Below the pieces are notes generated by a model that worked only from the letters and a program-made list of their open reading frames with translations, was not told the origin of the DNA and ran no database searches. From the NCBI RefSeq assembly GCF_010093535.1, contig NW_022985222.1, positions 66,686 through 130,685 on the forward strand: a stretch of 64,000 bases of DNA. The letters are read 5' to 3'. The stretch is from Lindgomyces ingoldianus (taxonomy: Eukaryota; Ascomycota; Dothideomycetes; Pleosporales; Lindgomycetaceae). This document shows, piece after piece, positions 22,900 to 33,579 of this stretch; position 1 is the stretch's first letter; every line of letters starts with the position of its first letter. The translations under genes were made by a program, and so were the position numbers.

Positions 22900-24573
22900 T
22901 TATATTAGAAAACTTACTTTTACTAGTAATAGCTTTATTAGTAATATTAAATTATTTATTTATTTAACTATATTTAACTTTAAAAAGTGTTTACTTTAGT
23001 TTAAGTAATAGTTTTTACACACTATTACATTAAATTATTTAGTTATTATAAATAAAATCTTAAAAACTTTTTAGTAGCTAAAGCTTTTAAGTTTAAAACT
23101 TTTTATTCTTTATAATTAAAATTACTTTTAGAAAAGTTATAAAAAGTACACTAAAGTAAAAACTTAAAGACTACTAATAACATATTAGAATTAAAAATAA
23201 CTACTAATGCCTAACTTTTAACTACTTTTAGACTTTAGTATAAAGCTTATAACACGCTCTAGCTATAGCTAAAGTAAGATACCTACTACTAAAGCTAAAT
23301 AACTACTAACTTTAATAGCTAAACTTTTTTTTATAAGACTTAAAGCTAAAAACTTACTAAATTTAAAGTTAAACTTTAGTAACATAGCTTTTAAAAACTA
23401 AGTTACTTAATTTAAAGCATAAATTAAATAGCTAACTAAATTAAAAACTATTAGTTTTAATTAACTCTTACTAACTACTAAATTACCTTTAATAATGCCT
23501 TAAATTACCTTTGCTACACTAATAGTAGAAGACCTTTTAAGCACTTTTAAGCACTCTTAAAGCTACTTTACTAAATATATACATAACATTAAGAACTTTA
23601 TAGATAGTAAAAAACTTATATTTAAATAATAATAAGCCTTTATTATAAATAGACTTAACATTAATTTAGATTACTATTAGAGTAAGTGTGCACGCATAGC
23701 GTTAGTATAGGGACACACTACTAGTATTGCAAAGGAATACCTAGAGCCTAGATACCTAGCTAAATTAAATAACTTTTAGTTTAAAAACATAAAAGAAATA
23801 GTTAAGATTTCATAAACTTACTTTATTACTAGTAATAAAAAAATTAAGGTGTAATAAGTATTTTAATCTTTAAAAATAAGTAAAAAAAAGTGTTTTCTAC
23901 TTTTAAAGCTTACTTTCTTAGTGCTACTATTAAAAAGTCTATATTAAAGTTAAAATAGTTTCTCTACTTATAAAAGAAGATACTACTTAGCCTAAAAGTA
24001 CTAAACTTAAGTTTTAAATACACTTAAAAAGGCTTTTTTAAATAATAGTAGCCTACTTAATAGCTTATAATATAAAAAAAAGAAACACTTTTACTATTTT
24101 AAAGTAAACTATTAACTACACCTAATATTTTAATAATAAACCTATTATAAATTAATTTTAAAAGGTTTCTAGTAATACATCTAAGGCAGTATACTATTCT
24201 AGTGCATCTAGACCTGCCCCTGTATTAGTACTCTAATCTACCCTAGCTACCTACTAACAACCTAGCTAGACACTTGCCTCTAAAAAATAGACAACTTCTA
24301 GTAACTATTATAATTATAGTAAACTAGAACATTTTACTAGTAATTATTCTATTCTTAAAGTATAAGAAATTAAAGTAAAGTAATAAGAATCTAAAAAAGA
24401 GTTTATAAATATAAATAATTATAACCTAGACCTTTCTTAAATAAAAAATAAAAAAGCTTAAAAAAACTTTTTATTATAAGCTTAAATAAGTATAACTTAG
24501 TAAATATTAACTTATTACACTTATTAAAAACAAAACATTTTTAAGTTTTTACTATTTTATGCTTAAAAAGCAT
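22900..24573 (+). pseudogene. Gypsy gag-like region with zinc knuckle
   Basis: Strongly AT-rich plus-strand relic. Near 24300-24345 it reads N-Y-Y-N-Y-S-K-L-E-H-F-T-S-N-Y, the RIP-altered form of a retroviral-type CCHC knuckle (C-Y-N-C-G-K-x-G-H-F-x-x-x-C with Cys codons TGT/TGC changed to TAT). Upstream sequence encodes a Lys/Ser-rich, stop-ridden frame as expected for gag. The element is cut at 24574 by a pogo insertion and probably continues at 25678. Confidence 0.6.
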
Positions 24574-24575
24574 TA

Positions 24576-25675
24576 ACGTACTTTATAGGCAAGTTGCTCA
24601 CACACCTGAGTCGCTTACTTTTGCTAAGACCCCACTAAACTACCCTTCCTACACTAATGCATTCCCCACAACACTACTTAGACGCGCTAAAAGAACGTTA
24701 GATATAGCTTACGCTCTAAGCTTTTAAATAAGACATAAAACTCTTAAAGAAATGTGCTGTAGCTATGTACAGAGTCTTATAAAAGACAATAAATAACTAT
24801 AGCGCTAGATAACCTTTACAAGCTAATTCTACAGCTAAATTACAGAGGCTAGGCAATAAAAAGAAGCAGGTGATTATTAAGACTATACTTAAGCTATATG
24901 CGCAAGGAATTTCCCCTTAGATAGCATTTATAGCTAATATAGCTAATTCTTTGCGCGCTAAGCATAATCTAGGCTATGTTTGCATAAACTAGCCTAGTAC
25001 GTTTGTAAAGTGTTATTTAGAGCTTAAAGTAAAGTTTTAAGCATAAGTATAGTTAAAAGATATCTAGCTAATTATAAACCCTGTCTTGCTAAAGTTGTAT
25101 GTGTTATTATCCTAGATGCTATACTTAGCTTTAATATTCTCTACAAGGCTAAACCTGCCCTAAATTACCCTAGGACTCTTGCAGAGGGCTCTCTTATAGT
25201 TGTACTTACGCTTAAATGTTACTTTAAGCTCTAAATAATGCTTTACAAACGTACTAGGCTAGTTTATGCAAATATGGCCTAGATTATGCTTAGCGCGCAA
25301 AAAATTAGCTATATTAGCTATAAATGCTATCTAAGGGGAAATTCCTTGCGCATATAGCTTAAGTATAGTCTTAATAATCACCTGCTCCTTTTTATTACCT
25401 AGCCTCTGTAATTTAGCTGTAGAATTAGCTTGTAAAAGTTATCTAGTGCTATAGTTATTTGTTGTCTTTTATAAGACCTTGCACATAGCTACAGCACATT
25501 TCTTTAAGAGTTTTATGTCTTATTTAAAAGCTTAGAGCGTAAGCTGTATCTAACATTCTTTTAGCGCGTCTAAGTAGTGTTGTGGGGAATGCATTAGTAT
25601 AGGAAGAGTGGTTTAGTAGGGTCTTAGCAAAAGTGAGCAACTCGGGTGTGTGAGCAACTCGCCTATAAAGTACGT
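24576..25675. mobile_element. Palindromic pogo derivative (inverted 5' halves)
   Basis: 1100-bp non-autonomous element bounded by TA (24574-24575 and 25676-25677). The left arm 24576-25052 and right arm 25196-25675 are inverted copies of the 5' half of the pogo element, each holding the TIR plus the HTH-coding part (on the plus strand C-A-V-A-M-Y-R-V-L and I-L-K-L-Y-A-Q-G-I-S-P). A roughly 143-bp spacer continues the right arm's transposase sequence. The DDE catalytic domain is absent. It is less RIPed than most of the window. A transcript across it could fold into a long hairpin (inference). Confidence 0.88.
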
Positions 25676-25677
25676 TA

Positions 25678-26904
25678 GAGTTTAATTAAATTTTTTAGTT
25701 AATACTAGTGCATATAGTTTTTTATTTATTAACTTAATAACAACTAAGTTTTTATTTTAATGCCTTTATATTATTATTTACTATTTACTTTTTAAGGTTA
25801 TAGTTAAGAGTTTATAAGACTAAATCTAAGTTTCTATCTACTAGTATATTTGCTTATATATGTAAATTATTAGTAAAAGTATCTAAAACTGCCTCTTTAT
25901 TTTTATAAACCTTAGCTTATAACATTAGATTATTAGCATTAAATAGTTATGTTATTTTAAACTCTAACTAGATATAAAAAAAATTAGATTATATAGCTTT
26001 ATTATTAAATAGACTCTAACAACTAGCTGCTTATAGTATAAGCACTTAAGTAGCAAGAGTAAGAGTGGTGTACAGTGTGCACAGCGTATAAAGTAGGTAA
26101 GGTAAGAGCAATATGTTTCTAGTTCTATTACTCTTATCTTTCCTCTATACAGAGGAAAAGGGGGGTATCTAGATGTTTGCGCACAGAGGTTCGCGCACAA
26201 GCATTATGTAACATAGATACGTGGTCCTGCTCGTGCGCGATCGCTTGTATCTAGACTGTGACGCTGCTGCTGCGTACAGACACTTATAAATATTCTACTA
26301 CTTATAAAATTTTACTACTTTTACTTATGCAATTAAACTAGCCTGCGTGTAACAAGGACGTAGAGATAGATATTAGATAACATAACACACTATAGAAAAA
26401 GGACTATATTTAGTAGTTATACAGCCTAACAATCTACTACATTAAGAGTTTGTTAAAGCTACTAAAATTATACTACTTTTCTATTGCCTATAGTCTAAAG
26501 ATACTTAAATTATCTATTTACCTAACTATTAAGATATCTAGAATAGGTTTAAAGAACATTTATTTTTCTACTATTACTTTTATCTTAGTAAATACTTTTA
26601 TTTTAATATAAAAAAATAAGTTCTTTTTAACTTTTATTTATAAAATTAAGTGTTTAATTAAAGATAAATAAGCTTTGCTATTAAATAATAAATGTAAAAC
26701 TAAAATATTAGTAAACCTCTAATTACTATCTAAATACTATTAGTACTAAAATGTATTTAGCTATACTGCAGCTTACTAATTACTAGCATATTACTTATAT
26801 AACTATAAGATTGTTCTTATAGAACCTCTCTCTAATAGTTACAGCCCTTTATATAAACAGAATGTTAAGAAACTAGAGGTAATAAAAAATATATTATAAA
26901 TAAT
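25678..26904 (+). pseudogene. Gypsy pol fragment (protease to RT start)
   Basis: Plus-strand relic homologous to the reverse complement of 53931-54747. The clearest motif is near 26830-26890: P-L-S-N-S-Y-S-P-L-Y-K-Q-N-V-K-K-L-E-V-I-K, matching the segment before RT in gypsy polyproteins (P-P-F-G-P-L-Y-x-x-S-x-x-E-L-x-V-L-x). Compared with the second copy it has an extra block of about 285 bp at 26003-26285. It stops at about 26904, where LTR-like sequence begins. Confidence 0.6.
26003..26285 (-). repeat. About 285-bp insertion, possible solo LTR
   Basis: Present here and absent from the homologous site at 54690-54700. GC-richer than its surroundings, with short direct and inverted motifs such as GTTTGCGCACAGAGGTTCGC and CTCGTGCGCGATCGC. 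On the minus strand it starts TGTCTGTACGCAGC, compatible with an LTR start. No clean TSD and no second copy in the window, so identity is uncertain. Confidence 0.4.
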
Positions 26905-27280
26905 CTATCGCGTATACTAAGAGCCTTGGCTGGGGCTTGGAGCCTGGGACTAGGGCTTGGAGCCTGGGACTAGGGCTTGGAGCCTGGGACTAGGGCTTGG
27001 AGCCTGGGACTGGAGCTTAGAGCCTGGGACGCAGCTTAGGATCTAGAGATATTATCTTCCAAAGCTTAGTGTATATAAGGAGAGCCTTTAGCTCTCTTAG
27101 ATAGCAGAGTTACTTTATCTAATCTTCTAAACAGCTACTGCTAGGCTATTTTATCCTCTACAGTTATAGGCCTAGCGCTTTAAGAACCTATAATAATTCT
27201 CTTTACATAACTATAGCGCTAGTAAAAGCTGTTTAGAAGCTCTCTTATTTTTCTTACCTTTAGAGCATATGTTATAGCTA
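26905..27280 (+). repeat. LTR-like sequence with minisatellite and TATA box (copia 3 leader)
   Basis: Replaces gypsy sequence abruptly at about 26905. Contains a 20-bp minisatellite followed by TGTATATAAGGAGAGCC at about 27070, a likely TATA box, and then pyrimidine-rich leader sequence. It lies upstream of a plus-strand copia gag-pol relic, so it is probably that element's 5' LTR and leader. The exact ends are not resolved and the 3' LTR is missing. Confidence 0.5.
26935..27031 (+). repeat. 20-bp GC-rich minisatellite
   Basis: Unit GCTTGGAGCCTGGGACTAGG occurs four times nearly perfectly, followed by a diverged fifth copy (GCTTAGAGCCTGGGAC). It is strikingly GC-rich and unmutated inside a RIPed block. 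Confidence 0.93.
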
Positions 27281-28138
27281 ATTAAGATGCTTCTCTTCTA
27301 ATAAGAGTGTACTAGCTTAAGGACTACGCAAGCTAGCCTCTCTAGTTTATCTAGCTCTAGTTCTATGCTCTTAGTAAAAACCTATAGAATATAATTAATC
27401 TAGATAGACTAGATGCTCTAAATCCTATAGACAAAGCTCTAAAAATGCCTATACTTAAAGTAATTACAGCTAAGAACCTTTTAGAAAAAGCTAATATATA
27501 GTACTAGACTAATATTACTAAATACTAAGCTTACTTAAGTAACTAAGCTTCTTACACAACACGTTTTTAGATAATTTAGAACTAGGTTAATGTAACTACT
27601 GCACTACAGCTTCTAAGATTTATAATAATATAGCTTATATTAAAGAACTAATTTACTTTATAAGCACTTATATAAGCCTTAAAATAAGAGCTAGCACTAA
27701 TAAACATAAGTATAAAAAATTTTAGATAATTAAAGTATAAAGTTTACTTTACTAAGGTAAAGTATAGCATTATAACTTTAAAAGCTTAGTACTAGTAGTA
27801 GCACTTCTTATATACTAAGGTAAAAACCTATAAGATTCTTAACATAAAAGGCTAGCTAGCTGCATAACACTTTCTAGACGCTCTAGCTTTAAAGCTTACA
27901 CTAGACTAGGCGCGCTTCATGCACTAAAAGGTTATAAAAGCTAGTGCACTTAGTAAGAAACTTTTAATAATTTAAAAAATTAGTAAAATTTTTTTAATAA
28001 TACTTTAAAAGTACTTTTTATATATAAGTACTTAAGGTATAAGTATATTTATAACACTTAGTAAATAATTAAATAATAATTTAGCTTAATCTATTATAGC
28101 CTAATTAAGCTACCTATGCTTATGTAAAGCTTTAAAGT
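27281..28138 (+). pseudogene. Copia 3 gag-like region
   Basis: Stop-ridden plus-strand sequence between the LTR-like leader and the copia 2 insertion. Assigned to gag by position, since the same element's protease and integrase follow at 33580. No individual motif was recognised. The target duplicate AAAGT (28134-28138) is its last part before copia 2. Confidence 0.45.
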
Positions 28139-28520
28139 TGTTAGATTGAAGCACTGTTTCTAGGCTTCCTGAGATGAATGATGGGTTTGGATATGATGTA
28201 TGGGATGATTGATTGATTGTATTGATTGTCTTTTATTTATCAATCCTTTTTCTGCTCTACTCGTGTTGCTCGGCTTTTTGTTTTGCCGATCTGAGTCCCT
28301 CGCGCACTTGCCCTATGCGCGACCAGCTTGCAAAATGCTGCAATTTTCTGCAATTTGCTGCAAACTGCTGCAACATGCTGCAATTTGCTGCAATTTGCTG
28401 CAACATGCTGCAAAATGCTGCAATTTACAGCAACATACTGTTCGAGCTTATTGCTCGTACTATGTAGCAGCTTTCGTCAAGCGTTCCTCCTGTCTTGACA
28501 GTAGGTGCGCAAATCTGACA
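28139..28520 (-). repeat. Copia 2 3' LTR
   Basis: 382 bp, nearly free of RIP, TGTCAGATTTGCGC to CTTCAATCTAACA on the minus strand. Contains about ten TGCTGCAA-type units (28333-28440), the longest such array in a complete LTR of this window. Confidence 0.92.
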
Positions 28521-28569
28521 CACCCCCTCAGCTTGGACATGCTTCAAGCTGGTTCCCGATTGCGCAACC

Positions 28570-31500
28570 TTAGTATGCTTCCAGGGCTTCCATTCTTGCT
28601 TCAATCTCTTCCATATCCGCTTCCTGACTGACTATCCTCTCCCTAACGTCAACTAGCCGAATTTGCTGAAGAAAGCTTGGCCATTTGCTAACTAGAAGCG
28701 CTTTGGTGAGTCCGTCCGCAAGCATCTCGCTAGAGGGGACATAGACAACCTTAATCGTTTGTCGAGAGACTTCCTGTCGGAGCCAGTGGTTATGGATGTT
28801 GACATGTCGGAGCTTAGTTTAAAGTCAAGATATCTCTTTGTTTACTAGTCAGATTGTCTGCTTGTTGTTGCACTAGATTGTAATAGTTAAATTAGGCAGC
28901 TTAACCTGCAGTTTGTTAAGAAGCATTCTTGTAAACATAGCTTTCTTAGCAACTTAGGACAGTGCAAGTAATTCTGCTTCTATTATTAATGTTATAACTA
29001 TATCTTATTTATTTACTTACTATGCAATCTATCTGCTAAATAGTTAAATAATGTAGCTCTAAGAGCTCTTCCTATCTAGTGTATTATCTACAAATAACGC
29101 ATTACTTGCTACTACAAGGTAGTCTTCTTCTCCTAATTAGAGTGCGTACGTCCGTGTCGCATGTAGGTACAGGATGACTCGATCGGCTGCATCCTGATGG
29201 TTAGATGCGGGATTTGTGAGAAACTGTGCAAGGCGTAATGTAGCAAAGGCGATGTCTAGTCTTGTAGTAACTGCTGCAAAGAGCAGAGATCTAATCTTCT
29301 GCTAATATTAATTTACTTCTAATAGGGTTATAAAACTAGATTGCAGCATAAGTTTAATCCCACTTATAGGTGTAGCATGCTGCAGGTCCTTTCTGTTAGC
29401 TAGCCTAGCTATCTTGTTAATATATAATGCCTGTAACAGCTAAATTAATTATTACTGTTAATCTCTAATAATCTTAACTCTTAGAAACTATTATAGGTCC
29501 TTGCCTTCTATTAGGGTATACTTCTCTTGTAACTAGTCTACTACACGCTGTGCATCTACTTTAGAGCCTTTTCTGTACGCAATAATAAGGTTGTCTACAT
29601 AGAAGAAGATAAATATTCTAGCTTTAGTTATACAGTAAGGTTTATGTAGGGCAGCTAAGAACCTAAGGCCTTTAAAAGTTGTTATAAAATAGTGTTGCTA
29701 GAGTAGAGAAAAAATTTGTAGGCTGTATAGTGCTTTTTAAAGCTTTAGTATTGTACCTAGTTTCTAATAGCCTCTTAGCATCTGTATATAGATATTGCAG
29801 TTAATTACTGCATGTATAAACGCGTTAGTTACGTTGTATTATTTAAGCTCTAGGTTAAAGCGTGCAGATATTGCTATTAGCATTTAAAATAAGCGTTCTG
29901 CTAGAGTAGCAGCGTAGGTATCTTATGTAGTAATGTTTCTCTGTTAATTGCTGTAGACTACTAGTTGCGCCTTACATCTTTGCAATCTATAGTGCTTGTT
30001 AAGCTTGTAGGTGTACACCTATATACAATCTAGAATCTGCTGTCTAGCTGCCTTAATTAGCTTTGTCTAGACCTCTGTCTAGGATTTTATTGTCTAATAA
30101 CTGTTTAGGTGCGTTCTTTCTGCTGCCTTAAATATCTTATGTAGAGGGTGCTTCTCTAGTTGCTTTTAAGTTAATAGTAGAGGTAGCAGCTAGCTTTTAT
30201 AAAGTGTCTTCCTTTTAAATAGCATTTTTATTAATGCTACTTTATCTAGTGTTTTACTACTATGCTTTTCTACACTTCTAGATCTTGTGCTAGCTATAAA
30301 GGCTGCAGCCTATAGTACAGTCTTTAACAACCTTATTTAGCTTAGCTTTAGTGCTGCTCTAGCTATTAACTGCATAAGCAATGCTACAGGTAGCAGAGTA
30401 TTTAGAGAAAATAGATAGTTATCTCTAATCTTTCTTTCTTAATAGTAGCCTAGTAGGTCTACTTTATTAAAATTTAATGTATTATTTATAGTATTATCTT
30501 TATAGAATAACTCTATCTCTAGCTAATAACTAGGTGTTAGAAGCTTAATTATTTTAATGTATGTAGTAATTTTTTTTACTATGTTGTGCATAAGGTTATC
30601 TATTAGGTCTTTAGGCTTACTGCTAAAGATTAAGTGTTTATTAAAAATAATATTACATGTATAAATTACTTTTACTAGCAGTAGTATTTATACGCAGTAG
30701 ATGTTTAATAATTAGTACCTAACTAGATATCTAATCTACGCCTTTAGGTCTAGCCTCTGTAGCTTAGACTTGTTCTAATGTGTGTTATTAGTTATTATAA
30801 ATGCTTTGCAGCTATAGGCTCTTAGATGTGTAAAGCTTAGCTTTTAAATTAATGTAATAACTTTATTATTTAAAGCTGCTTATGTAAAGAAGATCTTATA
30901 TAGTGTTTTCTAGTTGTTAGCATAGTTTAGCGTCTAATTATATAGGTATACGCCTGCTCTAGTAATGTATGGCTATACATCCTATAGTAGGTTAGCATCT
31001 AGTTGCATAGCCTGTAACTTCTTCTTGTTTACACCCCCTAAGCGTTCAGCTTCTCTGTTCTAGGCTTGTGTATCTAGTGCTAAAGGCTTAATAGTTATTC
31101 TATGCAATGCTAGCTAGCGTTCTACCTCTAGTTTTACTATTATAATCTTGTTGTTAGCTTTAATAACTTTTACAGTAATATTATAATAGTTCTTTAAAAA
31201 GAGAATAAAGATTATAAAAGCTTTAATAATTAATTTAGTAGGCCTATTATCTTTAAAGTAGAGGTCTTACTAAAGGCTAGAATACTTATTAGTAATTAGC
31301 ATTTAACTCTGCTCTTTTGTAATGCTTTATGCTTTATATGCATAGAAATTAATTAACAGTCTTTTACTAAGTCTGCTGTTACTAATTTATAGTGCGTAGC
31401 TAATTTATTATTATATCTTAGCTCTGCTATATAAGTTATATTAGACTGTTATAATTCCTTTAATTTACACCCTCTTAGCTTACTATATAAGGTGTTAAAG

Positions 31501-33273
31501 TGTAGCTAGTCTAGGGTGTTCTAGACGCTTATACTATAGCTCTACTAATGCCTTTTATAGACTATGTTTAGTTCTTATGTTAATTATGTGTGTATAATAT
31601 AAGCTCTCTTATAGTAGATAGTACTCTAACACCTATTAGCTATAGATCTCTGTAAGATTTTTAATTATTATCCTGTCTAGAGCTTTTAAAGCAGTTAGCT
31701 CTGCTTATGTGTTCCACTAGATTCCTTTCTATTGCAGTAGGCAGAACAAGACTAGGTTGCACAGCAGGTCTAGGCACAGTGTAGTGTTATAAAGTACAAG
31801 ACTGTATGCTTAACTGTGTGTTCTATGCTTACTTTTTAGGCTTAGTGTAATTAATCTGTAGCCTTAAATCTATATATAAGAGTTTCTAAACTAGATAAAG
31901 TTTCCTAGTGTTAGTAAATAATAGTTATAGATCTAATTAGGATTATTTATAATGTAGTATATTAAGCTTAAGTTAAAGATAAATAATTCTCTTAGTAGAT
32001 ATCTATTCTAGTTTAAATTAACTATAGCTAGCAATACAGCTACTTTAACTCTTAATACTTCTTAGCTTTTAAGTTAGTCTTCTTATATCTTTAGTGTAGG
32101 TGTATATAAACTCTTTAAGATTAGTATTTTTAAATTATATCTACACTACCCTCTTAGCAGGCCTTAAAATTCTAAGTTATGCTTATACTTTAATGCTATA
32201 AGCTTTTTAACTCTCTTATTTAGCATCTACTAGTCTAGTGCTCTGTCTAGATAGACATAGAAGCAGTTCTTTAGTGCATAGATATGTCTGCATATAGGAT
32301 ATTTAGTGCTTTCTATTTTAGTAGGTTTTTAGCTTAAGAATAACTTCTTATTATTTTCTTAATAACATTAATGTTAAGGTCTACTCTATTTTCTTAATGT
32401 TATAACTTTTGCACTATAGGCGTCTTTATTTATGCCCTAAGTAGTCTTTCTACTTTTAGTAAAGTATAACAAGTTATCTATTATAAAGGCAGCTTTATGC
32501 TTTCTTATATGTATTAGATAATTTAACATTATATGTTTTTAAAAGCGCTTTATTATTTTTTTCTAATTTATGTCTAGTGTAAACTGTCTACTTTCCTAAA
32601 AGGTTGTAGACTAATAAGGGGCAACTTTATTTATAGTAGTTAGAAAGTCCTTTGCTACAGCATTAAACTGCGTTGTTTCTAGAACATTTTGTGTCTCTGC
32701 TTCTGTGGCAGCGTAGTTATACTCCGCTAGCCACAGGTCCTATATGCTCGCGTTTCTTAGCAGCTTTAGGGATGCATTATATTAGTTGCGCACACGTTCT
32801 TGTTTAAATTAGTTGTTAACACCTACTGTAGCTTTAAGGTTTATAATCCACTATCTAAGTAGTTAATCTAGGGAACAGCATGTACGCTGCAGATGCGGGC
32901 TAACTGTTAACTAGATAAAGACAATAATCTGTTAGAGGCTTAATTGCTCTCTTTTATAATTATGTCTATTACTCTTGTACTTGTTAGCCTTAATTTTATA
33001 GTATTTAATGGCTTCTTTAAAGGCTCTAACACTGCTTGTTAATAGCTTATTTAGGTGCGTAGGCGTTTTAACGTTGGAGGCTAGTAAAAACTCAGCTATT
33101 AGCGGCATCTCTAGAGCTCTTGGTTTGGAGATCATTTGGATGGTCAACTTAGGATCCACTTGCGGCCAGATGCCGTGCGCTACACATCTCGATTGCAGCT
33201 GCATCATCCAGGCTCTGTAGTCGGTGTGGTCTCGAAGGACGACTGTCGCGTCTCGAGGAGGCTGGGTGGCCAT
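28570..33273 (-). pseudogene. Copia 2 gag-pol, RIP-inactivated
   Basis: Minus-strand polyprotein relic. The start codon is intact at 33271-33273, followed by an open N-terminal gag stretch of 113 codons (M-A-T-Q-P-P-R-D-A-T, then Y-R-A-W-M-M-Q-L-Q-S-R). This matches the DUF4219/UBN2-like start of copia gag proteins (family knowledge). The gag knuckle lies near 32290-32330. The RT catalytic block is near 29577-29615 (F-Y-V-D-N-L-I-I-A). The C-terminus is open over about 80 codons and ends E-A-R-M-E-A-L-E-A-Y-stop (stop at 28570-28572). The middle is full of TAA and TAG. It ends 49 bp before the 3' LTR. Confidence 0.86.
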
Positions 33274-33305
33274 TTTGTATTGATGGAGGCACTGAGACTC
33301 TTAAT

Positions 33306-33574
33306 TGTTAGATTAAAGCACTGTTTCTAGGCTTCCTAAGATGAATAATGGGTTTAGATATAATGTATAGGATGATTAATTAATTGTATTAATTGTCTTT
33401 TATTTATTAATCCTTTTTCTGCTCTACTCGTGTTGCTCGGCTTTTTGTTTTGCCGATCCGAGTCCCTCGCGCACTTGCCCTATGCGCGACCAGCTTGCAA
33501 NNNNNNNNNNGTACTATGTAGCAGCTTTCGTCAAGCGTTCCTCCTGTCTTGACAGTAGGTGCGCAAATCTAACA
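33306..33574 (-). repeat. Copia 2 5' LTR (with 10-N gap)
   Basis: Starts TGTTAGATTAAAGCACTG on the plus strand and ends GCGCAAATCTAACA. The N run at 33501-33510 sits exactly where the TGCTGCAA array should be, so the true LTR is longer than shown; the 3' LTR suggests about 380 bp. Confidence 0.88.
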
Positions 33575-33579
33575 AAAGT

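Larger units (their letters stand above)
28139..33574 (-). mobile_element. Ty1/copia retrotransposon, copy 2
   Basis: 5.4-kb element of the same family as 10117-15542, minus orientation. Perfect 5-bp TSD AAAGT at 28134-28138 and 33575-33579. The 3' LTR is 28139-28520 and the 5' LTR 33306-33574 (with a 10-N gap). A purine tract (GCTGAGGGGGTG on the minus strand) precedes the 3' LTR. It inserted into an older copia element (27281-28138 plus 33580-35574). RIP is uneven: both ends are hardly altered while the middle is saturated. Confidence 0.92.

Noticed and set aside
22600..22910. 11-bp TSD around the 22611 element
   Set aside because: TTATAAGAGGG and TTATATTAGAA match at only 7 of 11 positions; not enough to claim a duplication.
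25964..26200. 78-codon minus-strand frame
   Set aside because: Covers the edge of the GC-richer 285-bp insertion; no domain and no start context.
28333..28440. CRISPR-like array
   Set aside because: Units are about 10 bp, contiguous, without spacers, and sit inside copia LTRs in a fungal-type genome.
28209..28631. 140-codon open frame
   Set aside because: Lies in the unmutated copia 2 LTR and reads antisense into the end of pol; similar antisense frames occur in each LTR of the family.
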